Shown in pieces: positions 1 to 7,766 of a stretch of 20,817 bases of DNA. Origin of the DNA: Acidobacteriota bacterium (GTDB lineage Bacteria > Acidobacteriota > Terriglobia > Terriglobales > Acidobacteriaceae); assembly GCA_021780095.1 (NCBI GenBank), contig JAJXZK010000063.1:1-20817 (forward strand). The letters run 5' to 3'. The notes below the pieces were generated by a model that did no database searches, was not told the origin of the DNA, and saw nothing but the letters and a program-made list of their open reading frames with translations. The number at the start of each line of letters is the position of its first letter. Positions within the stretch are counted from its first letter, which is position 1. The position numbers were made by a program, and so were the translations under genes.

Positions 1-437
1 TGGATCAGGTCGATGCCCTTGATGCCAGTCCCAAACGTTTCTTCGCGCGTCGACTGTTCGTCGAAGGCTGGGGCGGAGCGGTGAATCGGCCGACGCTCCT
101 TCGCATCCACCGGGCCCAACTCATCCACAGGCTGCCCAATCACGTTCAACACTCGGCCCAGCGTAGCGCGACCTACCGGAACAGTAATCGGGCCACCCAA
201 ATCGAGCGCCTTCATGCCGCGCACCATGCCTTCGGTCGCCTCCATTGCGATGCACCGCACGCGACCTTCGCCAAGATGCTGCTGCACTTCGACGATGACA
301 TCGAGTGGCGTGGGGATATCGAAACCTTCACTGGTGACTCGCAGTGCCTGATAAATCGGCGGCATGTTCGCTTCGTCAAACTGCACGTCGACCGCGGGCC
401 CAGCAACCTTGATGATGTGTCCTATATTCTCTGCCAT
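1..437 (-). CDS. atpD: F1Fo ATP synthase beta subunit, N-terminal part (cut by window edge)
   Basis: This is the catalytic subunit of the F1 head, which makes ATP from ADP and phosphate on the cytoplasmic face of the membrane. Only about 145 N-terminal residues lie in the window. Translation from the ATG at 437 gives MAENIGHIIKVAGPAVDVQF, the classic beta-barrel start. Further on come LGEGRVRCIAMEATEGMVRG, VGRATLGRVLNVIGQPVDE and the GTGIKGIDLI stretch that leads toward the Walker A loop, which lies outside the window. It is the last visible gene of the atp operon and begins 65 nt after atpG stops. The epsilon gene (atpC) would be expected just beyond the window edge, but this cannot be seen. 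The identity is secure. Confidence 0.96.
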   Translation of the reverse strand, partial: MAENIGHIIKVAGPAVDVQFDEANMPPIYQALRVTSEGFDIPTPLDVIVEVQQHLGEGRVRCIAMEATEGMVRGMKALDLGGPITVPVGRATLGRVLNVIGQPVDELGPVDAKERRPIHRSAPAFDEQSTREETFGTGIKGIDLI

Positions 438-502
438 GATCCCTTATCCAAATCCTTCACGACTTCTTGAAAATTCCGTTGATCCTGCCACAATAGTTCT
501 GC

Positions 503-1570
503 TTAAATCGCGGAAGCGCCACTAACGATTTCAATGATCTCCTTCGTGATCGCAGCCTGGCGCAGCCGATTCATCGTCAGCGTATAGGCATCGATCATGT
601 CAGAGGCATTGTTCGTCGCCGCATCCATCGCTGTCATGCGGGCCGCGTGTTCCGCAGCCACCGACTCCAGCATGGCGTGATACAGCTGCGTCGCAACATA
701 GCGTGGAAGCAAAGCCCCCATCAAGTCGCTCGGCGATTGCTCGTAGATGTAATCTACTTCCGCCGTGCCAAACTTGCTGGCCTCTTCGTCCGCCTGCCGC
801 GTATCTTCTGCGTGAATGCTGACGCCGGCACTTTGCGCTGCCCTTGCGATCTCTTCGATTTGTTCCTTGTCCAGCTCGGTCGCACCGGCAATGTCCGGTT
901 TGCCAACTTCAAGAATCGGCAAAATGCGCTCTACCACGATACGCTGCGAAATCACAGACTGAAATTCATTGAAAATCAAATAGACAGCATCAGTCTCTTC
1001 TGACGCATAGCGGTCCACCAACAAACGGGATAGATCTGCGGCCTTCTCAAAACTCAGCTTGTCGAGCAGTCCGCCATGCTCGCCGGTGATCTCCACCCGC
1101 GCCTTGCGTGTGCGAGCCTGTCCGCCTTGCCTTGGTCGCTCTTCTGCTGCGCTGGTTGCCAAGCCATAACTACGCCGCAGCACCCCAATTCCCTTGCGCC
1201 CGACAACTTCAAGATCCATGTCAAGACCCGGATGGTCTTCGATAAATCTGTGCGCGGCTTTCAGAACATTCGCGTTGAACGGTCCTGCAAAACCTTTGTC
1301 GCCGGTCACCACCACCAGCGTCACACGTTTTTCCTCGCGAGCCACCAGCAACGAGTGTTTTGCCTCGCCTGTTTCGGAATCGTAAATATCCACACGCCGC
1401 ACGAGCGAAGCCAGCACGCTGGCAATCATGCGCGCATAGGGCCGCGCCGCAAACGCGCGGTCCTGGGAGCGACGTAGCTTGGCCGCAGCCACCATCTTCA
1501 TCGCCTTGGTGATCTGCCGCGTGTTTTTTACGCTGCGGATGCGACGCCGGAGATCGAGAACATTTGCCAT
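503..1570 (-). CDS. atpG: F1Fo ATP synthase gamma subunit, with two insertions
   Basis: This is the central rotor shaft of F1. The N-terminal helix (residues 1-57, MANVLDLRRRIRSVKNTRQI) and the C-terminal helix (about 285-355, including EHAARMTAMDAATNNASDMI and RQAAITKEIIEIVSGA) are typical and together form the coiled coil inside the alpha/beta ring. The protein is 355 residues; the usual length is about 285-300. Two stretches account for the extra length. One is at about 136-168, basic and hydrophilic, in the Rossmann-like domain. The other is at about 224-270, acidic and helical-looking (ELDKEQIEEIARAAQ...), just before DYIYEQSPSDLMGALLPRY. The gene starts 3 nt after the atpA stop, so the two are probably translated together. 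There is no frameshift and no missing core motif, so I take the inserts to be a lineage trait. Confidence 0.95.
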   Translation of the reverse strand: MANVLDLRRRIRSVKNTRQITKAMKMVAAAKLRRSQDRAFAARPYARMIASVLASLVRRVDIYDSETGEAKHSLLVAREEKRVTLVVVTGDKGFAGPFNANVLKAAHRFIEDHPGLDMDLEVVGRKGIGVLRRSYGLATSAAEERPRQGGQARTRKARVEITGEHGGLLDKLSFEKAADLSRLLVDRYASEETDAVYLIFNEFQSVISQRIVVERILPILEVGKPDIAGATELDKEQIEEIARAAQSAGVSIHAEDTRQADEEASKFGTAEVDYIYEQSPSDLMGALLPRYVATQLYHAMLESVAAEHAARMTAMDAATNNASDMIDAYTLTMNRLRQAAITKEIIEIVSGASAI

Positions 1571-1573
1571 CGA

Positions 1574-3187
1574 TTACGCTTGCTTCCCCGCTGCAACTTC
1601 GGCCGGCGCCTTCTCATCCCGTTTTGAAGTCTCCGCCGGCGCCGCTTTTCTGGCATCGACATTGGCTTCCGGAGTATCGGCAAAGAAATTCTGCTTGTAC
1701 TCCTTGATCGCTGCGCTCAGTCGCTTTCTCAAATCATCATCCAGCGCTTTCTTGGTCGCGATGTCCTTCAAGACCGCCGAATGCGCTGCGTCCATATAAG
1801 CATAGAAACCGCTCTCGAACGCTCCCACATACTCCACCTTCACGTCATCCAGAAAACCGTTCGTTCCGGCGAAGAGAATGGCGACCTGCTTTTCCATCGT
1901 CAACGGCTGGAACTGTGGCTGCTTCAACAACTCTGTTAGACGCTGTCCTCGATTCAGCTGGCTCAAAGTTGCCTTGTCTAGGTCGCTGCCAAATTGCGCA
2001 AATGCCGCCAATTCGCGATACTGCGCCAGATCCAGTTTCAGCGTCGCGCCCACTTGCTTGGTTGCTTTCGCAGCCGCCGAAAAACCGACACGGCTTACAG
2101 ACAGTCCCACGTTCACCGCCGGACGAATTCCAGAGTTGAACAGATCGGTTTCCAGGAAAATCTGGCCATCCGTGATTGAAATCACGTTAGTTGGAATGTA
2201 GGCCGAGACATCGCCCGCCTGCGTTTCAATAATCGGCAGTGCAGTAAGCGATCCTCCGCCGAGCTTGTCACTTAGCTTGGACGAACGTTCCAGCAGGCGC
2301 GAGTGAAGATAGAACACGTCACCCGGATAAGCTTCGCGGCCTGGCGGCCGGCGCAGCAGCAACGAAATTTCGCGATACGAGACCGCGTGCTTGGACAAAT
2401 CGTCGTAGATCACCAGCGCGTGCCGGCCGGAGTCGCGGAAGAATTCTCCGATCGCCGTTGCCGCATATGGCGCGATATATTGCATCGGCGCGGGCTCGGA
2501 GGCAGATGCTACCACGACGATGGTGTACGCCATCGCACCATGATCGGTTAGCGTCTGCACCACCTGCGCCACGGAGGAACGCTTCTGTCCGATTGCGCAA
2601 TACACGCAGATCAAATTGTTTTTCGCGTTGTTGATAATAGTGTCGAGGACCACCGCGGTTTTACCGGTCTGACGATCTCCAATGATCAATTCGCGCTGTC
2701 CGCGGCCAATCGGGATCATGGCATCGATCGCTTTGATGCCGGTCAGCATCGGTTCCCGTACTGGCTGACGATCGATCACGCCAGGAGCGAGTCGCTCCAC
2801 CGGCAGAAACTGATCGGTCGCAATGGGACCTTTATCGTCAATCGGTTGACCCAACGCATTCACTACACGACCGATCATTGCGTCCCCGACCGGCACGCTC
2901 ATGATCTTGCCGGTGCGCTTCACCTGGTTGCCTTCGCTAATCTCCGTGTAGTCGCCCATCAAGACCGCGCCCACCTGGTCTTCGTCCAGGTTCATCGCCA
3001 GTCCGCCAACGCCATGCGGAAAGTCCAACATCTCGCCGGCCATCACTTTATCCAGGCCGTGGATGCGGGCAATTCCGTCGCCCAGGGAGATGATCGTGCC
3101 CACTTCGTCGACGCGAACCCGCGACTCGAAGTTGTCAATTTGCTCCCGAAGTAACTGCGAAATTTCGTCTGCTTTGATCTGCGCCAT
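1574..3187 (-). CDS. atpA: F1Fo ATP synthase alpha subunit
   Basis: This is the non-catalytic nucleotide-binding subunit of F1. The 537 residues hold the N-terminal barrel (about 25-93), the nucleotide domain with Walker A GDRQTGKT (170-177) and the Walker B region LVIYDDL (about 258-264), the arginine-finger segment SVSRVG (Arg about 366), and the C-terminal [19 protein letters not shown] block. It ends in a charged, Ala/Lys-rich tail (about 505-537) longer than the usual C-terminus and probably disordered. Sequence near the arginine finger reads [11 protein letters not shown], where many homologues have VGGAAQ.KAMK; the length is conserved. The ATG at 3187 follows GGAAG-type ribosome-binding sequence. 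The gene lies 35 nt after atpH and 3 nt before atpG. Confidence 0.97.
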   Translation of the reverse strand: MAQIKADEISQLLREQIDNFESRVRVDEVGTIISLGDGIARIHGLDKVMAGEMLDFPHGVGGLAMNLDEDQVGAVLMGDYTEISEGNQVKRTGKIMSVPVGDAMIGRVVNALGQPIDDKGPIATDQFLPVERLAPGVIDRQPVREPMLTGIKAIDAMIPIGRGQRELIIGDRQTGKTAVVLDTIINNAKNNLICVYCAIGQKRSSVAQVVQTLTDHGAMAYTIVVVASASEPAPMQYIAPYAATAIGEFFRDSGRHALVIYDDLSKHAVSYREISLLLRRPPGREAYPGDVFYLHSRLLERSSKLSDKLGGGSLTALPIIETQAGDVSAYIPTNVISITDGQIFLETDLFNSGIRPAVNVGLSVSRVGFSAAAKATKQVGATLKLDLAQYRELAAFAQFGSDLDKATLSQLNRGQRLTELLKQPQFQPLTMEKQVAILFAGTNGFLDDVKVEYVGAFESGFYAYMDAAHSAVLKDIATKKALDDDLRKRLSAAIKEYKQNFFADTPEANVDARKAAPAETSKRDEKAPAEVAAGKQA

Positions 3188-3222
3188 TCTGCTTCCAGTT
3201 CAGGTTCGAAATAGTGGGTGAG

Positions 3223-3762
3223 TTAATCTGCCATCATCTTTTCGCGCAGCTCTTCCAGCCTGCCGCGAACCGAGCCATCATATACGGTGTCGCCGATCCG
3301 CAAGACCACCCCCCCCAGCAGCGAAGCATCCTGCTTGTAGATGGGGCGAATCTCGAGTCCGGCCAGAGCCGATGCTTTGGCTTCAATCTTTGACTTTTCT
3401 TCAGAATTCAATTCACGGACGCTGGTAATCTCCGCTTCGCTAATGTGTAGCCGACGATTGATTTCATTGCGGTAGTCCCTGGTGATCGACTCGACTGCAT
3501 GGATGCGACCGTTCTGCAGCAGCAACGCCACAAAGTTTCGCACCTGCCTCAGCATGCCGATCCGTGGCACCATCGCGTCCAAAACTTTCAGCTTCGTCTC
3601 CAGTTGGATGGAAGGGTTTTGAAAGACTTCTCGCAGCTGCTGGCTTTCGGTCCAGGTCGACTGAAAATCCTGCAACTGACGATCAATTTCTTTCGTATCA
3701 AGCTTATCGGCCATCACCACATCGGCCAGCGCGTGAGCATATTGCAGCGAAAACGCGTCCAT
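3223..3762 (-). CDS. atpH: F1Fo ATP synthase delta subunit (OSCP homologue)
   Basis: Delta joins the top of F1 to the b/b' peripheral stalk. At 179 residues it has the normal length. Residues 1-105 form the helical N-domain (FSLQYAHALADVVMADKLD, then FQNPSIQLETKLKVLDAMVP). The C-terminal part has the conserved LLGGVVLRIGDTVYDGSVRGRLEELRE signature of the family at about 147-174. The ATG overlaps the last base of the upstream atpF stop codon (TAATG arrangement), so the two are probably translationally coupled. The position between b and alpha is the usual one for delta. Confidence 0.96.
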   Translation of the reverse strand: MDAFSLQYAHALADVVMADKLDTKEIDRQLQDFQSTWTESQQLREVFQNPSIQLETKLKVLDAMVPRIGMLRQVRNFVALLLQNGRIHAVESITRDYRNEINRRLHISEAEITSVRELNSEEKSKIEAKASALAGLEIRPIYKQDASLLGGVVLRIGDTVYDGSVRGRLEELREKMMAD

Positions 3763-4568
3763 TAGTTCACCCCACCGCTGCGCCGTTCTTTGTCCAGGTC
3801 AACAAGAAAGGTTTCCACCAGGGAGCGGTCAGCTTCTGCCGACACGGCAATCCTGTGTTTCGCGCGTTCAATCGCTAGTTCCGCGGTCATGCGTTTCAGC
3901 TGGCTTTGCGCCTTGCTGCTGGCCGCTGCAATTTCCTGCGTGGAGGAATCGAGAATCGATTGCTTCTCCTGCTCCAGCGTCGCCCGCATCTGCTTTTCTT
4001 TTTCCACCGCGTCCTGCTGCGCCTGGGATTTAATGCCGTTAATTTCAATATCCAGTCGCGCCAGCCGCTCTTCCACACCGGCCAACCGCCGGTTTGCTTC
4101 TTCTGTCACCGTGCGCGCCTGCTGTAATTCCCTTTGAATGCGCTCCGTACGGGCATGCAACGTTTTGGGCATGATCCGCGCTAGAAACCAGACGATGAAG
4201 GCCACTACAACCAGAAAATTCAGCCCCTCCAGCCAGCGAGACATCACTTCCACCGAAATGCCGAACATGTTTGCCAGCTTTTGTACGGTAGCTGAGTGGC
4301 GGTAGATATTTACTTCGTCGTCAACTTCAGGGTTGTCGATTTTCTTCTGTTCGATCTGCTCCCTGCGCTGTGCCTGATGCTTGGCTTGCGCCGCGTTTAT
4401 CGAGCTTGGCGCAGCAACATTGCTTTGTGCGACGGGTTCGACCTGCGCTGCCTGCCCACGAGACACAACGACCAGTAAGAAAAAGAATCCACACACCACC
4501 AGCAGAAGAATGCGGGGCTTGTAAAAATGTCGAGCCTGCGAACGCAGCGTCACCGCAGAGGAAATCAT
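3762..4568 (-). CDS. atpF: F1Fo ATP synthase b subunit with an N-terminal extension
   Basis: This peripheral-stalk subunit is membrane-anchored and runs as a coiled coil up to delta. Most b subunits have about 160-180 residues; this one has 268. Residues 1-42 look like a signal peptide or an extra membrane segment: basic residues, then a hydrophobic run at about 20-35, then SRGQAAQ. Residues 43-110 are polar (many Q, E, K). The canonical b membrane helix follows at about 116-131 (LNFLVVVAFIVWFLARIMP), then a long charged coiled coil (about 135-260). The 4-nt overlap with atpF' upstream and the 1-nt overlap with atpH downstream show tight coupling. An internal start that skips the extension cannot be excluded from sequence alone, but the overlap with the upstream gene favours the long form. 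Confidence 0.93.
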   Translation of the reverse strand: MISSAVTLRSQARHFYKPRILLLVVCGFFFLLVVVSRGQAAQVEPVAQSNVAAPSSINAAQAKHQAQRREQIEQKKIDNPEVDDEVNIYRHSATVQKLANMFGISVEVMSRWLEGLNFLVVVAFIVWFLARIMPKTLHARTERIQRELQQARTVTEEANRRLAGVEERLARLDIEINGIKSQAQQDAVEKEKQMRATLEQEKQSILDSSTQEIAAASSKAQSQLKRMTAELAIERAKHRIAVSAEADRSLVETFLVDLDKERRSGGVN

Positions 4569-5035
4569 CCGGCTTGCTCCTGCGAGGATACGGTGCCCGA
4601 CGGCAAAATCCGCTTCAAGATTTCCGCGGAAAGCTCGCCGACCAGACCGTCCAATTCCTGTCGCGCCACCTGCATGCTGTCTTCAATGGATGCCATGGCG
4701 GCCACAGTCTTCTCCTGCGCAGCTGCCCGAGCCTGGGCAAGAGCAAGTTCCGACTCCAGGCGAACCTTCTCCAGATGCTCGTGAAGGTCGCGCAGAATTT
4801 CCGCCCGCGCGGCCCGTAAACGCTCTTCGTATTCCGTTGTCTTCCGTTCCGCGGCGGCAACAGCGGCGGCCGCGTTCTCAATCGCACCCTGCGTTTTTGA
4901 GTAACGTTCCTGTAAAACCTTAGTCAAAGGGGTGTGAACCAGGAATCGATAAGCTGCCACCGTGACCAAAAACAGCAACATGGTCGGCACCGCGCCGAGC
5001 ACAAGTCCTCCAAGCTGTTGTAACAGGTCACTCAT
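4565..5035 (-). CDS. atpF': F1Fo ATP synthase b' subunit
   Basis: This is the second peripheral-stalk subunit, which pairs with b to make a b/b' heterodimer as in cyanobacteria and many other lineages. It has 156 residues: a single N-terminal membrane helix (about 12-32, LVLGAVPTMLLFLVTVAAYRF), the typical junction VHTPLTKVLQERYSKTQGAI, then an Ala/Glu/Arg-rich coiled coil to about 145. It is the first gene of the operon. Its end overlaps the start of the longer b gene by 4 nt. No a-subunit or c-subunit gene precedes it; about 500 nt of non-coding DNA follow up to hflX. I call it b' rather than b because it comes first and is the shorter of the pair; the two symbols could be swapped in other annotations. 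Confidence 0.92.
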   Translation of the reverse strand: MSDLLQQLGGLVLGAVPTMLLFLVTVAAYRFLVHTPLTKVLQERYSKTQGAIENAAAAVAAAERKTTEYEERLRAARAEILRDLHEHLEKVRLESELALAQARAAAQEKTVAAMASIEDSMQVARQELDGLVGELSAEILKRILPSGTVSSQEQAG

Positions 5036-5123
5036 TGTGCATCGTGGTATCAGATTCGCCAGCAGCGGAACGACGCGGGAATCTTATGGATTCATCGTTG
5101 GTTGTTTATTGATGGAACAATCA

Positions 5124-5153
5124 GTTGTAACAAAGGGCTTGCCGGAGTGTCAA
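5124..5153 (-). promoter_or_regulatory. Candidate sigma-70 promoter of the atp operon
   Basis: On the minus strand a perfect -35 hexamer TTGACA (5148-5153) is followed after 18 nt by TACAAC (5124-5129), 4 of 6 matches to the -10 consensus. Transcription would start near 5117, leaving a leader of about 80 nt before the ATG at 5035. A short hairpin (GCCGG with CCGGC) overlaps the -35. This is read by eye and untested. Confidence 0.4.
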
Positions 5154-5426
5154 ACCGGCACGAAGAAGCTTCTGTCTCGCCTCACTTGCTGGAATCATTC
5201 TTTCACGAGAATCGTACGAACGGATTCAAATTCGCCAAACGCGACGAAACGAAGCCTCGAATTTCCGGCCTCGCACTGGGAAGTACACCTTTCGAAACTC
5301 GATTTCGGCCCGGAAACAGGGCGGACGAATGTTTCAATACGAAGAATTCCGCAGGGATTTCTGAATTTTCATTGAACTGGCAGTTGACTTCGTCCCACGG
5401 AGGCCTACACTGTTTGTAACAGCCTT

Positions 5427-5490
5427 GGACCTGGTCCTAGGTCCGGCAAGCCGGGTGCCCAAAATAGTAGCCCAACATTCGGGCGCCCGG
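5427..5490. terminator. Tandem inverted repeats downstream of hflX, possible terminator or structured RNA
   Basis: Two hairpins stand side by side. GGACCT (5427-5432) pairs with AGGTCC (5439-5444) around a 6-nt loop. CCGGGTGCCC (5451-5460) pairs with GGGCGCCCGG (5481-5490) around a 20-nt loop, with one T-G wobble that is stable only in plus-strand RNA; on the minus strand it is an A-C mismatch. No T-run follows on either strand, so a standard intrinsic terminator is not shown. The site lies where hflX transcription would be expected to end. Confidence 0.3.
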
Positions 5491-5542
5491 TCTGCTCATC
5501 TCCTCCCGCTCCCAGCCCGAGCAACGGTGACAATCTCGCCGA

Positions 5543-6901
5543 TCAAGCCTGCCAATATTTGCGGTATTTTCCTAGCAGCGAAGCAGGCCCGCGCACGTGC
5601 AGGTGCGTCTGCTCCCCTTGAAACGTCCGATCCAGAATAATGGCGCCTGCATCCAGCGCGGCCAACACACCGCCTTCGCTCTGCGCAACAACCATGTTCC
5701 GATCTTCCAGCGGATCGGATTCCAAGGCCTTGTCCAGCGCAGCCAGCAGCGTGTTCAGCCCTGTCTTGGCACGAGCAGAAACCGCGATGACACCCTGGTT
5801 CTGCGATCTTTCCCCTTCGGGCAGCAAATCGATCTTGTTCCTCACTTCGATCCGAGGTTTCTTGTCGACCTCCAGATCGCGCAGAATTTTTTCCACTTCC
5901 TGGCGATGCACGTCCACCGACGGACTGGAAGCGTCCATCACGTGGATCAAAACCTCTGCCATCTGCACTTCTTCCAGCGTCGCGCGAAATGCCTTCACCA
6001 ACGTCGGCGGCAGAGCACGAATAAATCCCACCGTGTCCGACAGTAAAATGCGCCGTCGCGACGGCAGCGTGATCAGGTGGAGCTTGGGATCGAGTGTCGC
6101 AAACAAGCGCGAAGACTCTAGCTGTTCGGCCTGCGTCAATACATTGAACAGGGTGCTTTTCCCCGCATTTGTGTAACCTACCAGCGCCACTGTGGGCACT
6201 GGAACCGAGGTGCGTCGCTGGCGCTGTTGCCTCCGAATGTCCCTGACTGCCTCGAGTCGATTTCGAATCACCTGGATCTTGCGGCCAATCTTTCGCCGGT
6301 CGGTTTCAATCTGAGTTTCACCGGGGCCCCGCGTTCCGATACCGCCGCCTAGTTGCGACATCGACCGGCCTCGACCCGCCAGCCGCGGCAGCATATACTC
6401 CAGTTGAGCCAGTTCCACCTGCAACTGGCCTTCCCGTGTTCGCGCGTGGGAGGCAAAAATATCCAGAATCAGTTGTGTGCGATCAATAACACGGCACGGC
6501 AACGCGTGCTCCAGTTCGCGTAGCTGAGACGGCGAGAGGTTCTGCTCGAAAACGATCAGGTCAGCCCGGCTTGCCTTGGCTTGTGCGTCGATTTCCTCTA
6601 ATTTTCCCTTGCCGACAAGCGTCGCCGGATCGGGGTGATCGCGGCGCTGGACAACTACATCCAGGACGTTCGCCCCTGCGCTAATGGCGAGCTCACGGCA
6701 CTCTGCCGCTTCATCGGATATTTGCGAGCTGGAACGTTCTTCGCTGCGCTGTTGCAGGGAATCGGCATGCAGATCCGCGGATTCAAAGTCTTCCGGATGT
6801 TCCTGCTCCCGAATCGCACGACGCGCGCCTTTGGCCTGCTGCGCAGACGGAGTAAGGCGCTGTCGATATTTTCTCCCGGTAAATTCGCACACGACGATCA
6901 T
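5543..6901 (-). CDS. hflX: GTPase HflX (ribosome-associated)
   Basis: HflX is a translation-factor GTPase that binds 50S subunits and can split stalled or hibernating ribosomes. The conserved order is visible: the N-terminal domain with [15 protein letters not shown] and the [15 protein letters not shown] block; the linker [19 protein letters not shown] (about 185-202); G1 GYTNAGKST (242-250); the LFATLDP switch; G3 DTVGFI (289-294); and a G4 NKID motif. The reading frame is open to an ATG at 6970 (475 residues). I chose the ATG at 6901 (452 residues) because GGGAG sits 6-7 nt before it, while 6970 has no clear ribosome-binding sequence. The first 60 or so residues are poorly conserved, so homology does not decide. 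It follows hfq in the same direction, an arrangement also known in proteobacteria. Confidence 0.93.
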   Translation of the reverse strand: MIVVCEFTGRKYRQRLTPSAQQAKGARRAIREQEHPEDFESADLHADSLQQRSEERSSSQISDEAAECRELAISAGANVLDVVVQRRDHPDPATLVGKGKLEEIDAQAKASRADLIVFEQNLSPSQLRELEHALPCRVIDRTQLILDIFASHARTREGQLQVELAQLEYMLPRLAGRGRSMSQLGGGIGTRGPGETQIETDRRKIGRKIQVIRNRLEAVRDIRRQQRQRRTSVPVPTVALVGYTNAGKSTLFNVLTQAEQLESSRLFATLDPKLHLITLPSRRRILLSDTVGFIRALPPTLVKAFRATLEEVQMAEVLIHVMDASSPSVDVHRQEVEKILRDLEVDKKPRIEVRNKIDLLPEGERSQNQGVIAVSARAKTGLNTLLAALDKALESDPLEDRNMVVAQSEGGVLAALDAGAIILDRTFQGEQTHLHVRGPASLLGKYRKYWQA

Positions 6902-7031
6902 GGTTCGCTCCCGCCGGTCCTGCCCGGGTGCCGTATCCCTGCCTCGTTGCGAATCAAACGCGTCGATCATTCGAGCATCTTGCCAAAGTCACCGCGCGCG
7001 GGCGTGCCAACCCACGATAAGGTGAGCGCTG

Positions 7032-7397
7032 TCACGAAGCCGTGAAGCTCGATGGCGTCAGCACAGGAGCGCTCGCCACTCCCGACCCGGTCGATGCGGG
7101 ACCGTGGCCTGCCCCAACTGCAGCAGAGGTTCCCGTGCCGGTAGCCTGCGTACCCACAGGTCCATGGCGATGTTCAGCCATCAAGACTGGCTTGCCGCTG
7201 ACGACGGTGGAAATCGCGTGCTTGAAGATGAGCTGTTCCTGATTGTTGTTTTCCAGCAGAACGGAATACTTATCAAACGACCGAATCCGTCCGGTCAATT
7301 TCACGCCGCTCACCAGATATACCGTAATCTGCGATTTGTCTTTGCGAACGGTGTTCAAAAAAGTGTCCTGAATATTTTGTGCTGTCTTGCTTTCCAT
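7032..7397 (-). CDS. hfq: RNA chaperone Hfq with a long low-complexity C-terminal tail
   Basis: Hfq forms a hexameric ring that binds small RNAs and mRNAs. The Sm core covers residues 1 to about 75: the N-terminal helix [15 protein letters not shown], the Sm1 part [20 protein letters not shown], and the Sm2 signature [10 protein letters not shown] (57-66), where the usual text is YKHAIST. Residues 76-121 form a Gly/Ala/Thr/Ser-rich, probably disordered tail unlike the core, giving 121 residues in total; E. coli Hfq has 102. The ATG at 7397 has an excellent AAGGAG 7-8 nt upstream. hflX lies downstream in the same direction, so an hfq-hflX operon is likely. Confidence 0.95.
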   Translation of the reverse strand: MESKTAQNIQDTFLNTVRKDKSQITVYLVSGVKLTGRIRSFDKYSVLLENNNQEQLIFKHAISTVVSGKPVLMAEHRHGPVGTQATGTGTSAAVGAGHGPASTGSGVASAPVLTPSSFTAS

Positions 7398-7766
7398 TTG
7401 TCATCTCCTTGCTTGACTGCGAGTGGTTCAAAGCACGTTGCTCAAAGCGGGCGGACCGTCACCCATCTGCAAGTTCTACAGCCATACCGGTTCAACCTGC
7501 CCAACCGAGGGCGCAACTGCACCGTGCCAGTATTGTCTATGAATTTGAGCAATATCACCAGAAGACAGTCGAATACCGCACAAAATATAGCTTGAAATTT
7601 GGATGCAGAAGTCGTGGTCGGCGTTTCATGGATTGATTTCGGCCTCCCCCTTTTCATTCGACTGCGATTTGAGGCTTCTTTCAACCATCCGGCTCGTCCT
7701 CGCGAGTTGGCGGAATCGCCCGGGCCGACACATCTCTCGCGGCCGCGGAGGGTGCTAGCATGAAAT
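7398..7766. other. Divergent intergenic region between hfq and the aminotransferase gene
   Basis: The 369 nt must hold the start signals for hfq (minus) and the aminotransferase (plus). I see no convincing -35/-10 pair on either strand and no recognisable small gene. A 230-codon minus-strand frame that runs across it and into the aminotransferase has no domain and is a shadow. A good GGAGGG (7747-7752) sits at the right-hand end. Confidence 0.5.

Larger units (their letters stand above)
5036..5542. other. Gene-free stretch between the atp operon and hflX
   Basis: The 507 nt hold no protein gene I can recognise. Reading frames of about 105 and 137 codons on the plus strand show no domain and run partly antisense to atpF'. 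The stretch holds the candidate atp promoter near 5124-5153, a possible plus-strand promoter (TTGACT 5384-5389, 16 nt, TACACT 5406-5411), and a group of inverted repeats between 5409 and 5490 just past the hflX stop. The part from 5154 to 5380 shows nothing notable. Confidence 0.6.

Noticed and set aside
2303..2600. Short frames on both strands inside atpA
   Set aside because: These are shadows of a fully conserved alpha-subunit frame.
5437..5462. Text CTAGGTCCGGCAAGCC resembling part of the bacterial SRP RNA hairpin
   Set aside because: The symmetric-loop sequence and GGAA tetraloop of SRP RNA are missing, and the neighbouring bases fold into other hairpins instead.
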